Of a DNA stretch of 64,000 nt, positions 43,326 through 53,705 are shown in pieces. The stretch is from assembly GCA_025506515.1 (NCBI GenBank), contig CM046456.1:16665294-16729293 (forward strand), read 5' to 3'. Position numbers and translations under genes: made by a program. Below the pieces are notes generated by a model. That model was not told the DNA's origin and ran no database searches. It saw nothing but the letters and a program-made list of their open reading frames with translations. The stretch's first letter is position 1. Each line of letters starts with the position of its first letter. The stretch comes from Flaveria trinervia. Lineage: Eukaryota > Streptophyta > Magnoliopsida > Asterales > Asteraceae.

Positions 43326-44200
43326 GGCTGTGAGAGGTTGTGAGATCTTAGAAAATCCTTCTATAAATCGTCAGTAATATCCTGCTAATCCCAGAAATTG
43401 TCTTATCTCGCTCGGCGTTTTGGGTGTAGGCCATTTCTTTATCGCCTCAATTTTGGCAGGATCGACATGTATCCCCTTCTCATTAACATATGACCTAGGA
43501 ATTGCACTTCTCTTATCCAAAAGTCACACTTTGAGAATTTGGCATATAGCTGCTCATTTTTCAACAGTTCCAAGATCCTTCGTAAGTGCTCTTCATGCTC
43601 CTCCTTGGTCCTAGAATATATCAGTATATCATCGATGAACACAGTGACAAACTGATCAAGATAGGGTTTGCACACGTGGTTCATGAGGTCCATGAACACA
43701 GCATGTGCATTAGTCAACCCAAAAGGCATGACCAAGAACTCATAATGACCATAACGAGTACGAAACGCAGTCTTGGGAATGTCTTCTTATCGAACTCTAA
43801 GTTGATGATAACCAGATCTCAAGTCAATCTTCGAATAATAGCTTGATCCTTGAAGCTGATCGAACAAGTCGTCAATACGAGGTAAAGGGTATCGGTTCTT
43901 GACTGTTACTTTGTTTAACTCTCTATAATCGATGCACATCCGATATGTGCCATCCTTGTTCTTAACAAAGAGAACAGGAGCTCCCCATGGTGATGTGCTA
44001 GGTCGAATAAAGCCCTTATCTAAAAGCTCCTGAAGTTGTGATGACAACTCTTGTAGCTCGTTTGGTGCTAATCGATAAGGTGCCCTAGCAATCGGAGCTG
44101 CGCCGGGAGTCAACTCAATCTGGAATTCCACTTGGCGGTGAGGTGGTAATCCAGGAAGATCCTCTGGAAACACCTCCGGAATATCACGTACTATGGGAAT
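43326..44200 (-). pseudogene. Element E reverse transcriptase
   Basis: Minus-strand RT. Fingers and early palm, in frame with protease, have VFPEDLPGLPPHRQVEFQIE, WGAPVLFVKNKDGTYRMCI and SKIDLRSGYHQLRVR. A single nonsense codon (43787-43789) follows, and the same frame then continues with MPFGLTNAHAVFMDLMNHVC and the catalytic FIDD at 43628-43639. A frame change near 43490 precedes the thumb. Confidence 0.9.
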
Positions 44201-44760
44201 ATCCTCCATTCTCCTTTCTTCTGCCTGCTTATCGGTTACAAGTGCTAGGATAGCCACACGACCCTTTCGTAACAACTTTTGAGCTTTCATGAATGAGATG
44301 ATGCCTATCACAGCACCACTCCTATCACCTCTGACGGTAAGGATTTTATCATCAACAGGGATTCGTATGATCTTCTCATGACATATGACTTCCGCTTGCT
44401 TGCTAGAGAGCCAATCCATGCCTATCACAACATCAAAACTCCCCAGCGTAACAGGCATAAGATCTATAGCGAAAGTATGACCAGCAAGTTCTATCTTACA
44501 GTCTTTAAGGATATGCGTTACATGGATTTGTTTACTGTCGGCTAATTCCACAGTGTAATTAGATTCTAAAGCAGAGGGTATATCACTTAAAAGACTACAG
44601 AACTTTAAGGACACAAAACTCCTATCGGCTCCAGTATCAAATAGTACCGTAGCAAAACAACCATTAATAGAGAATCTACCAGTAACAGTTGTTGGATCAT
44701 TTAGAGCCTCACCTGAGCCAATGACGAAGGCTCTCCCCTTGGCTCCATCTTTATTGCCGC
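44201..44760 (-). pseudogene. Element E protease
   Basis: Minus-strand aspartic protease in the 43787-44920 open frame. It has TVTGRFSINGCFATVLF, the intact active site LFDTGADRSFVS and GSFDVVIGMDWLSS. The GRAFVIGSGEA block marks the border with gag. Open through the whole domain and into RT. Confidence 0.9.
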
Positions 44761-45300
44761 CATTACCAGTACCATTTCCACCATTGTTGTTATTACCGTT
44801 GTTGTTGTTGTTACCGTGATTGTTGGTGTTCATGTTGTTATTGTTGTTGTTGCCATTATCGTTCCTCCTTAGTTGTGGGCAGTTTGCCTGTAATGCCCTT
44901 CTTTCCCACATTCGAAACAACCCTTGGGAGTTTCTTGAGGTTGTTGTGGCCTCCTTACTGGTTCACCACGACAATCCTTTGCAGCGTGTCCAATTTTTCC
45001 ACAACGTGACACTTGAAGCTATCACACCTTCCCACATGATGGTAATTACACCGAGTGCACTTCGGATGCCTACCACCATAACCACCGGGTCCTTGATTAT
45101 TTGCAGGCATCTAGTTGAAGTTATGGCTATTGTCGAACCTCCGTTGCTGCTGAGCCGACTGTTGTTGCTGTTGAGGTTGAGGTTGACCGTTAGAAGATGA
45201 TGATGCTTTGGTGTTGTTGGCATTATCCCACTTTCTTTTGTTGTCGGGCACGCTTGCCACAGTGCCCCATTTGGGTAGACGTCCTTGCTCCACGGCTTGG
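44761..45300 (-). pseudogene. Element E gag C-terminus (Gln/Asn-rich, CCHC)
   Basis: Minus-strand nucleocapsid part. A Gln-rich stretch (QPQPQQQQQSAQQQRR) is at 45111-45293. Knuckle-like text CTRCNYHHVGRC, a damaged GKIGHAAKDCRG and CFECGKEGH follow at about 44890-45070 in changing frames. Then comes an Asn/Gly repeat region (44765-44870) before the protease. The Asn/Gly tract is encoded by imperfect AAC/AAT repeats and is probably unstable in length. Confidence 0.78.
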
Positions 45301-46071
45301 TCAGTTAGCCTGTGAGCTAGCTGGATGGCTTGTTGAATTGTGGCTGGAGGAAGCAGTTACCATACTTTGGATTTCGGGTACCAATCCCCGTATGTAATGC
45401 TCTACCCTTTTATGCACCTCATTCACCATTCCCGGGCACAAAGTTGCTAATTCATGGGTTCTGGTGGTGTAAGCCTCGATTTCTGAGCCCTGCATCTTCA
45501 ATTGCCAGAACTCCGTCTCTAACTTCTGCACTTCATTGTGAGGATAGTACTCCTCAGTCATCATTGCTTTGAACTCTTCCCATGGAAGTCCATTCGCCAT
45601 CACTTGTCCTAGTATCTGGACTTGCGCGTTCCACCAAGACAGAGCAGCACCCTCTAAAGTCCCGGTGGCATACTTTACTTGATCCACAGGTGGACAGTTA
45701 CATTTGGAGAAGACAGACTCAGTCTTCTCGAACCATCGTACAAGCCCTACAACACCCTCTGTACCGTTGTAGGTGTGTGGTTTACAGTACATAAAGGACT
45801 TGTAGGTACACACTGGTGGTCCTGTTTTAACACAACACACATTAATCAAACATCCCATACAGTTATGAAGGATATCAAATTTATGTTTCTATCATTGTTC
45901 TACCTGCTGGTTGACCCACGTGGGCAGCAGCCACTGCCGCCTGAACATGCTCATTAATTAGAGCAGCTAATTCTGCGGGGTCATGTTAATAGCACCACCG
46001 CCCTGTTCTTCGGTGCCACGTCCACGTCTGCGTCCACGACCACGTCCACGTCCACGTCCACAGGCGTCCAT
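45301..46071 (-). pseudogene. Element E gag N-terminus
   Basis: Minus-strand gag from an ATG at 46071 (MDACGRGRGRGRGRRRGRG, an Arg/Gly-rich start), stopped after NMTPQN by a TAG. The capsid domain is open at 45301-45858: YNGTEGVVGLVRWFEKTESV, ALSWWNAQVQILGQ and YYPHNEVQKLETEFWQLKMQ. It corresponds to the gag of A/B/D at low similarity. Confidence 0.82.
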
Positions 46072-46341
46072 TCTTTTCACTTTATATTCACAAATACAAT
46101 AATGAGTAACATCAAACACATTTAACTCATTGAAGCACAGTAAACAGTAAATAAGAGAAATAATGAATCATCAAACCACAACATTCATAACAAAAATAAT
46201 AACCAAAGTAAATAAATTGTAAATGAGTCACAATGTATTTATTAATGTTAAAACTTAAGTTTGTCGTTCGTGTGGGGAAACAACCCTTCCCACATATGTT
46301 TCAAAAGAAAAACACTACGTAGTCTGAGTCATATAAAGAAG

Positions 46342-47030
46342 TCAATCGACAACATCTGACCCATCACTATCATCCTCCATCTCCTCTGGTTCCTCCTCTT
46401 CGGGTCCCTCCTCGGGATCCTCCTCATTCTCAGGGTCTGCTGCAGGAGCAGAAGCTATAGCAATCTGAAGTGCCGCTAGTTGAGCTTCTAAAATGGCAAT
46501 CCTATTATCAGCTACGGCGTCCTACTATTCACGAGCAGTCACGCGCCCTTGGAGTGCCATGAGACCATCTTGCATATGGTGACACCCGTTAGGGTCTTCC
46601 CGTGTTGTTCCTCGAGTTCATCCAATTGATGTCTCAGTTTGTACACCTCTTGCTACAGTGTACAGACATCACTCGTGAGCCGCCTTACTCGATGTTGCAC
46701 GGTGTCCAGTGCAGCAATCAGTAGCTCGTTGGACTGCACCGTCCGTGGGAGTGAAGGCATTGGTTGGTCGGCATTGTTCCTAGTCCTGGGCCTCGGGACA
46801 GGTACGCGCTCCCTAAACATGATATGATCAACAAATCTAGGATAGAAACGCCAGTCTCGCGGAGGGTCACGCTTCATCAATGCAAAGGGTTGATCCCAGT
46901 CAATCTCCTCTCGAGGATAAGCCAGTCGGGGCCAATCGAATCCATCATCAGGTACAGGTGCGGGAGGTGGGGATTCAGATCGTGAAGGTGATTCAGGTCG
47001 TTTACCCGGAGCTCTCGATGACGATGCCAT
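46342..47030 (-). pseudogene. Extra ORF of element E, upstream of gag
   Basis: Minus-strand reading frame between PBS and gag, absent from A, B and D. The ATG at 47030 opens MASSSRAPGKRPESPSRSES, then a Pro-rich linker, then WPRLAYPREEIDWDQPFALM and RDWRFYPRFVDHIMFRERVP. A heptad-like part (LLIAALDTVQHRVRRLTSDV) is followed by one stop near 46653, continuing in the same frame with YKLRHQLDELEEQ. After a frame change and two adjacent stops it reads AILEAQLAALQIAIA and a strongly acidic tail ending SDGSDVVD, stop at 46342. Looks like a coiled-coil acidic protein; function unknown. Confidence 0.65.
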
Positions 47031-47152
47031 GCTGCAAAGAGTGTGATGTGTATGCCAATGAGTATACAGTAAATGAGAATAAGACACATGTAACTAATTA
47101 ACTGTGTGCAGTTATAGTCTAGTGTGTATGCAACCTAGTTCCCTATAACCAA

Positions 47153-47166
47153 TGGCTCTGTTACCA
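47153..47166 (-). promoter_or_regulatory. Element E primer binding site (tRNA-iMet, one mismatch)
   Basis: Minus strand TGGTAACAGAGCCA, differing at one base from the initiator Met-tRNA complement TGGTATCAGAGCCA of A, B and D. Three bases from the LTR edge. Confidence 0.85.
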
Positions 47167-47169
47167 ATC

Positions 47170-49876
47170 TCTCACACCCTCAAAATCCACTTGTGGAGTT
47201 TTACCGCGAGGCGTGTGAACAAACCAGGATCACAGTCAACAGTTACTCAGAACGACTCTATATGCCATAATTTAAATAAAATCAACCAAAGTACAAACTT
47301 TAAACTGTGCGGAAGCGTTTTGAAAACAACACAAAGAAATAAAAGTATAACTATGGCAAAACATGTGCCAACCCAAAAGAGTAAACAATAATCATTCAAA
47401 TGCTAAAAATGTCTTGAAGACCGAGTCTTAGAATGCAAGTGAACCATGAAGTGCTCCTATGGCAAGCAAGCTAATGACCTGAGAATAGCATACTAAAATG
47501 TCAACACAATGGTTGGTGAGTTCAAGAGATATTCAAACATAAACAGTTAAATAATAGAGATATAAAAGTAGTGCATTGTAACAGATAGCTAGTCCATTAA
47601 CAATAAATTATTTCATAGTGATTTCGCAATTGAAGCTGACTGTGTTACGTTGTTGCCTCCTGTCACGACTTAACAGGTCGTGACATGTTTATTAGGAAAA
47701 ATTTCACCCGGTGACCTCGGTCACACAGGTGGGGCTCGTAGACCCAGTAGTACTACCAAATTTCCCCGCTATTCAATATTAACAATTCAAAGTGTGAGGA
47801 CTTTTCCATGATATCAACACTATATAATATTATACACAACTTGAATATATAAAGCGTTTGTGATTTACCAGTATGCTATCTCCCCCAAAAGAGATAAAAA
47901 AGAGTGGGGCATGAACTCACCTAATATGCGTATAGATACTTAGAGTTTGACTTGTCAAACAGAATAGACAAACAACCTTCAGAGGTTACCTAGATCATAT
48001 AAGTACATGAGTACGTGTCATCAAAGAACATGTGAAACCCTAAGTACACTACAACCAAGGACTCAAGATTTCAAAAAACAGACAGGTTTGACCTAGTTGA
48101 CCCGTTTGACCCGTTGGTGACTTCATGTGTTGTAAAACCATTCCAGCAATCAAACACATATATCATACATGGTTAAAATTCAAATGGATCATATGTATGC
48201 TATACTATCCAGGTGTATCACTCAGATCATCATACAACCAAGTATCATACAAGTCATGCGAATCTAGAACATTGACATGTCTACTAGTTATAACATAACT
48301 AACATGCCACACAAAGATCAAATCACGCACCACATGCCATGTGAAGCCACTCACGACTTCACATCCTAAACCCTGCCAATCCTACTAAGTAGGGGCCTCA
48401 GATTCGCACGCGTGTATGATGATCACAATCATATTCTACATCCAGCATACACCATAATAATCAATTTCTAGTCCCAAACATGATGTCCTACTACTAATCA
48501 ACATCCAAATCATATATGATCATAAATGTCCAAATATCATTCATGATTACCCCAGCATCACATACAACCAAATTACCATGTTTACCACATTAGAATTCAT
48601 CCATGATCATACTAACATGCTCTTAACATCCCAAACATGTTCAAACTATCATTTTTCAGACTTTATGCAATTAAAGTTTCCTTTTGAGAAAGTACATCCC
48701 AACATCTATCAAACATCCTATGCATTCATGAATTCATTAATAATATACCAATTCAAGCTCATATCATCATCTAAGCATGATCAACAACATCCAAACATCA
48801 TAACTCATCAGTTCATATCCTAAAAAGTTACTATCTTTAGTAATGTATGAACTATAACATGTGTTCTTGAATTCCCAATGATCATAACAACAATCTAACA
48901 TCTAATCATCACATGAACACATCCATAACATCAATTCATCAATATTCAACATTACATGCAAAATAAAGTTACTATTATTAGTAAGTTATGAACATCAACA
49001 TCAATCCATAAATTTCTTGCAAAATCAATGTAACCTAGCATTCATACAACCTATTAATCATCAAACATTCATCAAACAATCATCATTCATCCATAATCCT
49101 ACCAATTTTGAATTAGGGTTTGCTTATAATCAAAGTTCATGATCAATCCACTAAAAACATACAATTCATGCATAATCAACGTTAAACAACATGTAATCAA
49201 TCCAACTAACATACTAACACCAACAACTAACATAAATTTCAACTCCATGAAGACCCAAAGTCGCATTAGGGTTCAGCCCTCAACAAGAACCCACAAAAGC
49301 ATGAAAAATCTAACCTTAAACGTGTTATAGCTTGCAATTGATGATTCCAACAAGTTGTGCGCCTTGTAATCGAACGAGGTTTAGGGACTTGATCTTGGTC
49401 GAATTCGAAGTGGGGAGGGGTGTGTGTGGGTGGTTCGCGCCGATGGGGGGTGGGGATTAGGGTTAACGTGTTTTGTTTAAGTTAATTTACATATTTACCC
49501 TTTTTAACCCTTGTAATTTGTATTTTATAAAAACTAGGCTTTAAACTCTTTGTAGAGTGTTTTTATCTTAATAATAGAAATATATAAACTAATGAAAATC
49601 ATTATATATCTTATCTTTATAAAAACACAAGACATATGAATAAATAGGCGCGTTTCCGCGTTACGCGATTAATTTTCTAATTAGCATTTTAAAAACATGC
49701 AAACACATAAACATAACACAATAATCACATAATCAATTAGATTCTCATTAACTTAACATTATTCATTATTATTAGGTCACCAACGTTAAACGACAACTAG
49801 TGTGTGTTACGACACGTGTAAGCAAGACTTAACGGAACTAACGGAGTTTGGTAACGGAAATTTACCGGATGTCACA
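47170..49876 (-). repeat. Element E 5' LTR
   Basis: 2707 bp, aligned end to end with 38479-41194. Its inner edge reads TCTCACACCC instead of TGTCACACCC, a terminal mutation. The outer edge GATGTCACA is followed by the TSD TACAC. Differences to the other LTR are mainly single-base gaps. Confidence 0.92.
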
Positions 49877-50385
49877 TACACGATGTTTGGTATGTTTAAC
49901 TAGATTGTATGATTCTATAACGAGAATGAATTCATAGACAAACTTAATTGTTAGTTGTTCCTTATATCAAAAATTAAAACTTAATTAGAGTTTTAAATCT
50001 TGAAAAACTTTATTAGAGAAATTAATAAAGTGACCGATAACAATCTATATATGTCAGATTAGATCCGGGTTCAAGATCAAAAATCAAACAAACAATTCAT
50101 CAAAACAAAAGGATCTCATAAACAATTCACATAAGTTCAAACCAAATTAAAGAAAAGACTAAAATTATTCTAACTAACCATTAGGACTAGATCAATTAAA
50201 ACCAGAATATATAAAAAGTATGAATCAAAACACAAATAATTAATTATCTTTACAATTTAAAGAACTTCACAAAAAAATTAAATTAAAAGCTGCTGGTATC
50301 TTGCTCCTTCGATCTTGCCTCCAAAATAAAATAGTTTCAAGATGCTTCCTTGATCATCTCATTCTCTTCTATTTATAATAACTAG

Positions 50386-52230
50386 AAGGTTGGTACGCGC
50401 GTTGCCGCGGAAGACTCATATACATGTATATTTTATGTCCAATACTATCCTATATATTTTCTTCAGACGTAACACCATCGCATGTATTACCTATTGCCAT
50501 AATATCAATCAACATGTTTGAGAGGGAATGTCATCATATTTAAGTTTTTTTGCATCAATGTACTGTGCTCTAATTGTCTCCGACTTCCCTCACCTGATGA
50601 TCAAAGAATAAAAAAATCAGCTTTGAATCTCAAGCATAATCATTTATCAATACAAACATTAAATTTTCACATCCAGAGCTTATGACTAAACAAATATGTG
50701 GCTTAAGACAATAGCAAGAATTGTTGAAATAGCATCATAGGCATTTCTCTTTATTCGTCTCTTATATTTTTGCAACCATTTGAAAAGATTATTATTTCAT
50801 GAATAATTTAAATCTTTTAGTCACTTGATATGTACCTAGTTTCGTTCTGTTACCACTCCTAAACCGTAAAGTTAATTTTTTTGTTGATGGCAATATTTTT
50901 AATATAATTTACCTTTTAACCAAATAAAGTCTTTGTTTTCGAAAAGTACATTTAAACCAAAACAGTTGTGCTCTCAATTTGGCTTTCTTAAGTGTTTAAC
51001 ATATACAAAAGTTATAATCCAAAGAAATTGATTAAAAGTCCAAACACATGATAACAAAATCGTAGCAAAACTATAAGTTCAAATAAATCCCCACAAATCG
51101 ATTCTAATCAACGGAAGCAAACAAATCTTAGTATTCACTCATTGTAATAATGAGTTAGTGAAACCATTGAAGTCAGTTGTAATCATGATCAATTAAGTAA
51201 AAGCCCATCAATATGCAGTCAAAGATAATCTAAGGAATTAGTTGCTTCCTGCTCATCTCTATCTTTGTTGTCTTTAATTAGCAAATACATACTCTTAATA
51301 ATATAACACCTGAAATGGCTTATTCGAGGAGCCTTATTACATTTAAGGTATATAGCATGATTATGCAAATTCAATCATATATTAAACTAAGTTAAGGATG
51401 ATGAAGTTTAATAAACATTTAAAATAGAGAAAGCAACGTGATGCAAGTAATAATAAGCAATCTGAAACATCCAAAATTACCATATTGCTTATAAGATTAG
51501 CAGTTATTGAACATCCTAAACATATATTTGTAAGATAACCACAAAAATCAATAGCACAATCATTTTGGTTGCATGTACTATACTTAAACAGGTTATATAC
51601 TCCCAAATTTCACTATACCTAAATGACACTGATTATCAATGCCAAACACCCTCGTATTTAGGCATTCACGTTCATATTTGCTACTATATTGTTGTTTGCT
51701 CAAGTTCATATTTACTACTATATTGTTGTTTGCTCTAAACACCTTTGAATATAGTTTACTACATGTTCAGTACTCACCTTTTCACTATATGAAGTAGAAT
51801 ATGCTTGAGCTTTGAAAATTTTAGCTATAAAAACTGTGTTTGATCCATTAAAATCTCCTCCTGCAAACACGCACATCACATTCACTTACATTAGTATCAT
51901 CCACGTACAAACACAGTACCATAAATGTAGTTATTGATACACTACACCTATTTAAATGATAACCTTGCCCAGCAGGATATTTAATCGATAAACGAAAGGA
52001 TTGTAGAATTGATTAGTTCCTCACCATTGAATCTCTTGCAATCTTCTTATGTTAAGGCTTTTCTACTTAAAAATTCCCAATGAAATTTTAGTTTTCATCG
52101 GCAAATGCATTACCTTCCATCGCAAAAGCAGCAGATATGAAGAAGCTTAAAATCACAAACCATAAAAAATAACAATCTAAACACTTGATACCTGTGAACT
52201 ATGAAGAAGCCAAAAAATCTTCAACTACAA
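50386..52230. other. Unclassified AT-rich non-coding region
   Basis: No gene or recognised domain on either strand; the 74-codon frame at 51382-51606 has no motif. It opens with GC-rich text GGTTGGTACGCGCGTTGCCGCGG (two overlapping pieces at 50388-50410), which stands out from its AT-rich surroundings and may be the terminus of an unidentified repeat. A short tandem duplication lies at 51670-51737. Confidence 0.4.
51670..51737. repeat. 34-bp tandem duplication
   Basis: Two adjacent copies of a 34-bp segment starting GTTCATATTT and ending TTGTTGTTTGCTC plus two bases, differing at two or three positions. Confidence 0.8.
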
Positions 52231-52731
52231 CCTTAAGGCTTTCGTTAGGTAACTTCAACATCTAGAAACAGGAACGATTTTAAATCAAACGACTGAAAAA
52301 CCAAATGCAGAAACAAACAAACAAACTTTACAAGATCTTCTATAACAGATGGGTCAACAAAATACGATACAAAGACACAAAACTAACAAAAAATACGAAT
52401 TTCACCCCGATAACTCCTTATCTGCTTGATGCTATTAGAAGCCGCTGAGAGTATGCATCTTCGAGAAAAAATAACCGATAAATTGAAAATTCGATCTAAA
52501 GTCTAAAACCATAATTTTACTTACATTTTCTTGACGTTGTTTTCAAGTTCTTGAGGTTTAGAGAGTCGTCACTGAAATCATCATCAACACAATTCATCTT
52601 CCCAATGTTGGCACTCTATATTAAAGAATTCAAAAAATCACAAAACAATCAAGTCAAAGTAAACTACAAATTAAAAGCAAAAGTGCATAAGAACATACAA
52701 AATTGATTGAAAGCTTACGAATTCAATTGGT

Positions 52732-52956
52732 TTAAGAGAAAATGGGAATCCCAATAGAAATGATGATTACCCATGAACCCTCGGTCGTTAACCTCTTCAA
52801 TTGATCAAGTACAAATGACGAATCTAGCAAAGATATAGATTGAAAATCGATTACCCATGAATTCTTGCTACCTTCTTCATCGATGAGCACATATGTTGAA
52901 AGAAAATAGAACATAAAGTGGTGGAAGATTAAGGCTGCAACACGTATCGCTTGCAC
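52732..52956 (-). other. Small ORF conserved between array units
   Basis: 74-codon minus-strand frame ending FVLDQLKRLTTEGSWVIIIS. Unit 2 has an 83-codon version at 56439-56690 with the same C-terminal half and an N-terminal extension. No motif recognised. Conservation may only reflect recent duplication of the unit, so coding status is doubtful. Confidence 0.2.
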
Positions 52957-53705
52957 ATAAAATACCTAAAATACCCTTGGTCACTATAGCAACCGACCAA
53001 AGGTTTTAATATATATTATAATTAAATAAAATATAATATTTGTTTTATAATATTAGTAATTAAATAATAATAAGATTGTTTTTGAGTTATATTTGTTTAT
53101 TGAATTTAAATTTGACCGCTCATTTTAACCATTTAAATTTTGAAGTTTTGGTTTATTGCAATATAAATTGTGTCGCTTCGGCACTTTAAGTTTATAAAAT
53201 TCTGGGTTATTCCTAATATTATTTAAAATATTAATTTTTTATGTTCATATTTTTAAGTATGTATTGGTACAGGTCTATTTAAATATAAAATGTTTTCATG
53301 TATGTTTTTATATCAACTTTCAGATCGACCTTAAGGCTTTCGTTAGGTAACTTCAACACCTAGAAACAGAAACGATTTTAAATCAAACGACTGAACAATC
53401 AAATGCAGAAACAAACAAACAAACTTTACAGTATCTTCTATAACAGATGGGTCAACAAAATACGATACAAAGACACAAAATGAACAAAAAATACGAATTT
53501 CACCCCGAAAACTCCTTATGTGCTCGATGCTATTAGAAGCCATTGAGAGTATGCGTCTTCGAGAAAAAATAACCGATAAAATGAAAATTCGATCTAAAGT
53601 TTAAAACCATAATTTTTACTTGCATTTTCTTGACGTTGTTTTCAAGTTCTTGAGGTTCAGAGAGTCGTCACTGAAATCATCATCAACACAATTCATCTTC
53701 CCACT

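Larger units (their letters stand above)
38479..49876 (-). mobile_element. Tekay-type LTR retrotransposon E (full length)
   Basis: Complete minus-strand chromovirus of 11398 bp with perfect TSD TACAC (38474-38478 and 49877-49881). LTRs of about 2.7 kb, unrelated in sequence to those of A-D and F. Internal order from high to low coordinates: PBS, extra ORF, gag with an RG-rich start, protease, RT, RNase H, integrase, chromodomain, PPT. LTRs are very similar. Frameshifts and stops affect gag, RT and RNase H. Confidence 0.94.
37893..50385 (-). repeat. Athila-like 5' LTR remnant (interrupted by E)
   Basis: Begins TGTTAGATGTCG at 37893 next to the decayed PBS. It is interrupted by element E (38479-49876 plus TSD) and continues from 49877/49882 to about 50385. 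A minus-strand TATA-like box TATAAATAG lies at about 50369-50376, very near the right edge, so the upstream part of the LTR is probably missing. Edges other than 37893 are uncertain. No gene in it. Confidence 0.5.

Noticed and set aside
45197..45397. Plus-strand frame next to element E gag
   Set aside because: Antisense of the Gln-rich gag region; low-complexity codons explain the openness.
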